A DNA stretch of 64,000 nucleotides from Sinohyriopsis cumingii (lineage: Eukaryota > Mollusca > Bivalvia > Unionida > Unionidae), in the NCBI GenBank assembly GCA_028554795.2, contig CM068829.1, forward strand, positions 131,478,725 to 131,542,724, given 5' to 3'. Both the position numbers and the translations under genes were made by a program. The notes under the pieces are model-generated. The model saw nothing but the letters and a program-made list of their open reading frames with translations. It did not search any database and had not been told where the DNA came from. Of the stretch, positions 47,429 to 64,000 are shown in pieces (within the stretch, counting starts at the first letter, position 1; the number at the start of each line of letters is the position of its first letter).

Positions 47429-47519
47429 ATATTGCTTAATTATTTATTTATGATTTGTTTTTTTTTTTAAATTTTTGTATATGTTTCAATATTTTTAAGG
47501 AAAGTTATGATGTTGTTGT

Positions 47520-47693
47520 ATGTGGTATTTAAATTGGGGTTTGTGCTATCAAGGAATTCTGGATATGTACTCGGCGATCCTATTTTATTCTGAAGCCACT
47601 CATTCCGCCTCCGCTCTCCCCCAAAAAAGAGTGAAAGGAGATTGGAGTAGGAGATGTGTGTGTGGTGCCAGGCCTGGAAGGTGCAACCATTAA
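47520..47693 (+). CDS. Small ORF ending in a Cys/Arg-rich tail, followed by SL3
   Basis: 57 codons starting MWYLNWGLCYQGILD and ending KGDWSRRCVCGARPGRCNH. It is too short to judge alone and may be the 3' remnant of a longer gene cut by the upstream deletion. Support comes from position: the stop is 27 nt before stem-loop SL3, the same arrangement as the other three SL-linked ORFs. Confidence 0.5.
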   Translation: MWYLNWGLCYQGILDMYSAILFYSEATHSASALPQKRVKGDWSRRCVCGARPGRCNH

Positions 47694-47720
47694 CCAGGTG
47701 CCCTGGAGTTCAAAACAAAC

Positions 47721-47736
47721 AGCCCTTTTCAGGGCT
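47721..47736 (+). terminator. Histone-type 3' stem-loop SL3
   Basis: CAAAC, then AGCCCT-TTTC-AGGGCT, then ACCCA, with GAAAAGA starting 13 nt after the stem. The stem differs from the others by a compensated pair (A-T in place of G-C at the base), so base pairing is kept while sequence changes. Confidence 0.85.
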
Positions 47737-47844
47737 ACCCAAACCTTTAGAAAAGAAATAACAATCGATTTGCCAATGTGTGTATGTAGAGTAGTGTGAA
47801 TATAAACACTGACTCTTTTTTTCCTAGTGTGAGTGTATGTGTTT

Positions 47845-48020
47845 GTGTTTGTAAGCACTCACGTATGTTTGTGTGGATAGTAGATTATTGGGCTTTGTAA
47901 GTGATCACGTATGTTTGTGTGGATAGTAGATTAGGGTTTCATTTTAATGCTTTGTGTGTGTGAATAATAGATTTTGGGTTTGTTTATTGATGCTTCACGT
48001 ATGTGGATAGTAGATAATAT
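47845..48020 (+). repeat. TCACGTATGTTTGTGTGGATAG tandem repeat
   Basis: About four copies of a roughly 45-50 bp unit with CACGTATG and GTGGATAGTAGAT, progressively diverged, between SL3 and the promoter region of the 48188 ORF. Confidence 0.8.
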
Positions 48021-48040
48021 GAAATGAGAAAAGTAGGGGA

Positions 48041-48123
48041 TGTTTTCCTTCACGTCCGCGCGTTTTAAGTGATGATCTAGGTAATATAAGTTTTGAGTCT
48101 GGGGGTGTTTTCCTTCACGTCCG
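48041..48123 (+). promoter_or_regulatory. Duplicated TGTTTTCCTTCACGTCCG motif and TATA-like box upstream of the 48188 ORF
   Basis: An exact 18-bp motif occurs at 48041-48058 and 48106-48123, 65 bp apart. It is followed by CGTATAAGAA (48131-48140), about 50 bp before the ATG. This is a plausible upstream activating repeat. Confidence 0.5.
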
Positions 48124-48187
48124 TGCTTTTCGTATAAGAATCCACAGTGTTCGTCGTTCGCACCATTCTAAGGAATAAACAAAGAAG

Positions 48188-48361
48188 ATGGAGGTGACAA
48201 AATTATTTAACGATTTGAGACATAGATATTTTTGGATCATGGATGGGACTTATGTAGTAGAAAGATTGAATAAGGAAGGAAGATTTGAAGGTAGCCTGAA
48301 CAATGTGAAGAGTCTTGGAGTAGCAAAAGATCTAATGGGGGAATGGTTGAGGAAGAAGTAG
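48188..48361 (+). CDS. Unknown 57-codon ORF (possibly the N-terminal part of a broken gene)
   Basis: Starts MEVTKLFNDLRHRYFW and ends MGEWLRKK. The following 75 bp read poorly in all frames, then an open frame continues from 48439. The two segments may be one decayed gene whose 3' end is marked by SL4. Confidence 0.45.
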   Translation: MEVTKLFNDLRHRYFWIMDGTYVVERLNKEGRFEGSLNNVKSLGVAKDLMGEWLRKK

Positions 48362-48438
48362 AAAGAATCAGATGATTCATTGACCCACCTTACGTGAGAG
48401 TATGTACTTTATAGGAAGCCTTGGATCATGTCATATAA

Positions 48439-48768
48439 GTCAGGAGCTTCCTAGAAAATAGCTTTCATTGGACTGACTGGTGGTACGTAAAGTGGGGTTG
48501 TAACCAGTTGATAAAAGCAGAAGAACTAATTAGAGAGGTAAAGAAAGTAGAAATGATGAAGATAAAAGAAAAATGGAGCAAAGATAGAAAGGAACAAGAG
48601 AATAAGAAGAAGAAATTAGAGTTTGAAAGATTGAATAACAACTGGATGAAGATCCAACAGAAATTCAGAGCGATGGGTCATCCTGACTGGATAACAGAAA
48701 CTGAAAAGAGGAATAAGAAAGGAATAATGGAAAAAGTGAGAAGATGGTGGAAGAAGTGGAGGTGTTAG
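48439..48768 (+). pseudogene. Lys/Glu-rich coiled-coil ORF ending at SL4
   Basis: Open from a stop at 48436-48438 to the TAG at 48766. It carries an HWTDWW segment recalling HWTD in the 44799 ORF, then a charged coiled coil (EELIREVKKVEMMKIKEKW) and a basic Trp-rich end (KVRRWWKKWRC). The first ATG in frame is at 48553, so the N-terminus may be missing. The stop lies 17 nt before SL4. Confidence 0.5.
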
Positions 48769-48785
48769 AAGAAGAAAGCCCCAAA

Positions 48786-48801
48786 GGCCCTTTTCAGGGC
48801 C
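48786..48801 (+). terminator. Histone-type 3' stem-loop SL4 (right TIR)
   Basis: CCAAA, then GGCCCT-TTTC-AGGGCC, then ACTCC, with GAAAAGA 13 nt after the stem. It is the TIR counterpart of SL1 and serves the plus-strand ORF that ends at 48768. Confidence 0.85.
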
Positions 48802-48928
48802 ACTCCAATATCTCGAAAAGACCTTGACTTTCATTGCCTACCCCTTTTTTATTTTTTTTATTTTTAAAAAAAAATAGAGACCCCTCCTTGTTTCAATTTT
48901 CGCCTGTTCCATTTCCATAGACCCATCA

Positions 48929-48960
48929 GGTCGGGACCCTACTAAAATAGGGTCCCGACC
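48929..48960. repeat. Palindrome inside right TIR
   Basis: 13-bp arms (GGTCGGGACCCTA and its complement) around CTAAAA; equivalent of 37293-37324. Confidence 0.85.
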
Positions 48961-49389
48961 CTGTTCCATTTCCCCTTGTCCCTTGATAGGCCCACACTAT
49001 ATTCCCATGTTCAATTCCCATTGTCCCTAGACAGGCCCAAACTATATTCCCATGTTAAATTCCCATTGTCCCCAGAGTGCCGGGCAAGTTTTCCCCATGT
49101 TAAATTTACATAGTCCCCAGAGTGCCGTGACCCTGTTTTTAATGGTAAGTCCCATTGTCCCTACTACTATATTATGCCAATCAAATGGGAACTAATGTGT
49201 TTTCCATTGATACAACGGGACAGGCAAACCGGGTTCGCCTGGGCAGGTATGGAATAACACTGAGATAAGTCCTTAATTATGTATAGTTTTCTGTCTGACT
49301 CCTGCGGTTATTATTTGTTGAAGTTACATGTATTATGTAAATTGATCCAGTGGCCTACATTATCTCAGTAAAGATCTTCTATTTCCTTT

Positions 49390-49560
49390 GTTCATTTTCT
49401 CCACTTGATATTTGCTTTTTTACACTTGATATATCACCTCTTTCAACTCTGTACTCGCTTCTCTCTGCTCGATACTCGCTATGGCGGACTTGATTCATTA
49501 GAACTCAATACTTTCTTTTTCAGCTTGATACTCGATTTTATCGTTTTGATTTAAGCTACA
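49390..49560. repeat. CTTGATACTCG-type minisatellite
   Basis: About seven loose copies of a 20-25 bp unit with TTGATACTCGCTTT, in reverse complement to the array at 33958-34146. From 49570 to 50800 there is only a G-run (49709-49726), an (ATGT)n tract (50250-50281) and no supported gene. Confidence 0.7.
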
Positions 49561-50834
49561 TACCACAACAAAAAAAAAAATGGGCAAAAATGTATGGAAA
49601 TCTGAAGAGTGAGAGAGAAAAAAGCTAAAGCTGCATGAAAACCTTGATTTATAGATGAAATACTTTCCACTCGTGCGATTCACAGATTTCCACATACTTG
49701 TGATCCTTGCGGGGGGGGGGGGGGGAGCGAATTCAAAGGCGGGTTTGATAAAATTGTGCGACATGTCTTATTAATTTAGAAAATGTAGATTAAACACAGA
49801 ATATGAATGTGTGTTTTTGTTTCTTTATTGGTATCATGTAGCACTAGAAAAAGTCCAAAGGAAAGTGAGGGGGTAACTGATATTTTCATTTGAGCCGTTG
49901 AAATTTTTTATTCTTTCTCTTATTTCACCTCAAGATAATGATGTTTTATTTTCAACTAATATACTTGAAATAATATTTATTTCTTTTCGCTATAAACCAG
50001 AACAAAAATACTTTTCCAATAGATTTGAGAGTCCTGTTGTTTTCCTCAAAAATGTCTCAAAACCAACCAGCCCCGCCTCGAAAAATTATTTGGTCAGTCC
50101 CTAACCGATAAAAGTCTTATTTTACTTCGCAGTTGGTGCCAATGTAGATAGGCTATTAATGATAAGAATTAACTATTGAAGGTCGAATGAACTGATGAAT
50201 TGAAAGAATGGGTGTATGGTGTATAGATGAATATGTAAATGGAAACATGTATGTATGTATGTATGTATGTATGTATGTATGTTTACGACTTTATAGTCTT
50301 AAAAAACTAAGAAACAGAAAAAGCGATAACAAAAAGTTTTATAAAATTCAGCAAATAATTTATTTCAATAGAAAACAGAGTGAACATTTAAATGGATCTT
50401 ACTTGTGAATTAAATCCCAAAAGCTCCTAAACGTTTTATCACAAATCCAAAAGTATGGAGTGGTCCAAATTAACTCCAGTGGTGTAACTATTGAAATCCA
50501 AAACATGAATGTGCTAAGGTGCCAATAATCTTAAATGTGCTGATGCGCCAACAGTACGGATGTATAACAATGATAAAATCCAAAATGTCCTTGAACGAAT
50601 TCACAATAATCCCCCCCCCCCCAATGATTTTTGTCAGAAAGTCAACAAACACTTTGTAATTACAATGAATAATTTAAATATGGCAAATCGGCACAGCACT
50701 GTACAAAATACATTGCAGACAATTGTAGACTGAACTTAGCACAACTTGAGAGTAAACGAGTATAAAAAATATTGTAAATCCATAGCGTTCTCTATGCGCT
50801 ATTCTTTGATCAGGTATAGTTCGTGTTTAGCTTC

Positions 50835-51262
50835 AGTTTCCTTCTATCTTTGCCTACACCTTGGCGCATCGAGCAGATATTTCTGTGCTTCGGGTCTGTG
50901 AATGTCACTGGATGCGGCCGCAAGCTAAGGCATCAACACAAAATTAAGTTGTTCAGATTTGAACACTGTTCCTACACGATCGAGACAAGGGAAGCACATA
51001 GCTTGAATGGACTCATAAATAAGCAGATAGACATGTAATAGCTTCTCTCTGGTATGTAGTGATAATTTCGTTGTTAAACTTACAAAGATCACTTTTGAAA
51101 TCATTTGCCTCCACAACTTTCGGCCAATATACAATGCACCGCTGTTACACGCTCTTGGTTTGTTGGCATTACATACTAAGGGAGGCAAGTTTTTAATAGA
51201 TGTCGCTAGGACAAAGCTCAAAAATATCTGCTCGTTCAGCCAAGGTGTAGATAGAGTTAACA
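50835..51262. repeat. Imperfect inverted repeat, possible foldback/MITE
   Basis: The segment at 50845-50885 (CTACACCTTGGCGCATCGAG then CAGATATTTCTG) matches the reverse complement of 51205-51250 (CTACACCTTGGCTGAACGAG then CAGATATTTTTG). The intervening arms also pair in part (AAGTTGTTCAGATTTGAAC region). No open frame of substance. Confidence 0.6.
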
Positions 51263-51575
51263 TGTCATAATCTTGGCTAGCGAAGATGAGTTTCATTCAT
51301 GGTTCTTCAAAACACAAGACACATGTTGATATGGGGATAGGTATTTTATCGTTCTTTACTCTGAACTCTCTTGCAATTAATTATCCTATATTCTGAGTTT
51401 TCTCAACATTTATCACAAGTGTTGGATACAAATTTTACCCGGAAATTATCGATAATAGATTTTATCTAGAACAATATTCCCTGACGTTATAAAACCAGAA
51501 GACACCGATGAGACCAATGCTAAACCGCTGGGAACTTCTTCTTTCCTTTCTTTGTAGATCATTTGAAACTTTGTT

Positions 51576-63520
<11,945 letters not shown>

Positions 63521-63529
63521 TTTACTTAG

Positions 63530-64000
63530 TTTCTATTCCACATTAATTTTCATGCGCCGGTACGTGAATGGCAAAGCGTTCATGTGAATGGCGTAGCTAT
63601 CCAAGTGTTTGCAGTGCTCTACTTGTATCATTAAAACCATCTTTCGTGTTTAAATCATAAGTGCGTATTATACTGATTCAATCAATGTGAAGAAAAATAT
63701 AAACTAAAAAAAGAAAACAATCAACTTATCAATATGCAAAGTGATTGTGAATAGTCACAAAAGGAATAGAACTACATTTTGTAGCGGACACACTCGGCGA
63801 TGTGAGGAGTTCATTCACTCGGTCAATACACAGTTGCCTGTAGTAAATCTTAACTCCATTCAAAGGACAAATATATGTATTTGTATGTGATATAAATAAA
63901 ATATATGTACAGTATATACGCTGTATCAATGATATATCACTCGTTGTATAAAGTTTTCATTAAAAGGAAACTCGGCAAGCCTCGTTTCCTTTTAATTAAA
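63530..64000. other. Upstream of the proposed gene B start; nothing recognised
   Basis: AT-rich sequence without a recognisable exon or CpG-rich promoter. If gene B has the N-terminal helical domain of its paralogues, its exons would lie beyond 64000. Confidence 0.4.

Larger units (their letters stand above)
37115..49168. mobile_element. Polinton/Maverick (adintovirus-like) element, internally deleted
   Basis: A 12.05-kb unit bounded by long terminal inverted repeats. Both ends read AGTAGT..AGGGACAATGGG inward (left copy with a 15-bp insertion after AGTAGT), consistent with the 5'-AG end of Polintons. Contents from left to right: small basic ORF (-), Gln-rich coiled-coil ORF (+), zinc-knuckle ORF (-), family B DNA polymerase (+), BIR ORF, Cys-rich ORF, second BIR ORF, three LPxEL-helix ORFs, two small ORFs, packaging-type ATPase fragment, a tandem duplication, then three short ORF regions. 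I see no retroviral-type integrase, protease, or capsid or penton gene. No clean 6-bp target duplication is visible (left flank ACTATA, right flank ATATTA). The outer 100 bp of the two TIRs differ at about two positions, so insertion looks fairly recent. Confidence 0.9.
48780..49168 (-). repeat. Right terminal inverted repeat
   Basis: Inverse of the left TIR. It is longer because a segment of about 47 bp (GGGACAATGGGAATTGAACA type) is duplicated in it, while the left copy has an extra 15 bp near its outer end. Confidence 0.93.

Noticed and set aside
47580-47858. 92-codon minus-strand frame
   Set aside because: It runs antisense across the 47520 ORF and SL3 and has a low-complexity N-terminus; no homology.
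37100-49180. 6-bp target-site duplication of the Polinton-like element
   Set aside because: The flanks (ACTATA and ATATTA) do not match, and shifting the ends by a few bases does not produce a duplication.

Overview
The window is eukaryotic nuclear DNA: AT-rich, intron-containing genes with GT-AG boundaries, many long (TA)n, (TG)n and (GATA)n tracts, a tRNA-derived SINE family, LINE and Penelope remnants, and minisatellites. The gene content (tandem mitochondria-eating-protein-like paralogues, a Polinton-like element with BIR genes, repeats with tandem modules) fits a mollusc, perhaps a bivalve or gastropod. This is inferred from composition; no marker gene fixes the species.

Host genes. Three paralogous genes lie on the minus strand and share exon layout and phase: gene C (partial, 1-2057), gene A (24653-30121, six exons, all phases agree, 526 aa) and gene B (51576-63520, eight proposed exons). 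A and B end in the C-terminal domain of mitochondria-eating protein (SPATA18/MIEAP family). A and C share an N-terminal helical exon followed by a long disordered linker exon. An orphan minus-strand exon (7823-7985) and a few weak ORFs lie between genes C and A.

Mobile element. Between genes A and B (37115-49168) is a 12-kb Polinton/Maverick (adintovirus-like) element with about 360-390 bp terminal inverted repeats. It carries a protein-primed-type family B DNA polymerase broken by several frame changes and stops, two degenerate BIR (IAP-like) proteins, a family of LPxEL-helix (F-box-like) proteins partly in tandem duplication, a zinc-knuckle protein, a truncated packaging-type ATPase and several small unknown ORFs. 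I find no integrase, protease or capsid gene; the ATPase breaks off beside a 158-bp tandem duplication, which suggests an internal deletion.

The most striking observation is that four ORFs of this element are each followed, 17-27 nt after the stop codon, by a sequence with the form of the animal histone-mRNA 3' stem-loop (6-bp stem, TTTC or TGTC loop, ACYC flank). Exactly 13 nt further on each has GAAAAGA, like the histone downstream element bound by U7 snRNP. Other genes of the element instead lie upstream of an AATAAA signal. This suggests two modes of mRNA 3'-end formation, perhaps giving cell-cycle or early/late control. I do not know of a published description for such elements.

Other repeats. 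There is a Penelope GIY-YIG fragment (11880-12397), an RTE-like LINE on the minus strand (12418-14464), a CR1/L2-like LINE remnant (17400-18940), a LINE fragment with a duplicated tail inside a gene B intron (58170-60160), four SINE copies (one with a 14-bp target duplication), several minisatellites, and a 35.4-35.9 kb tandem module ending in a CAGACGGACGGACA-type tail. The remaining intergenic DNA shows no gene I can support.
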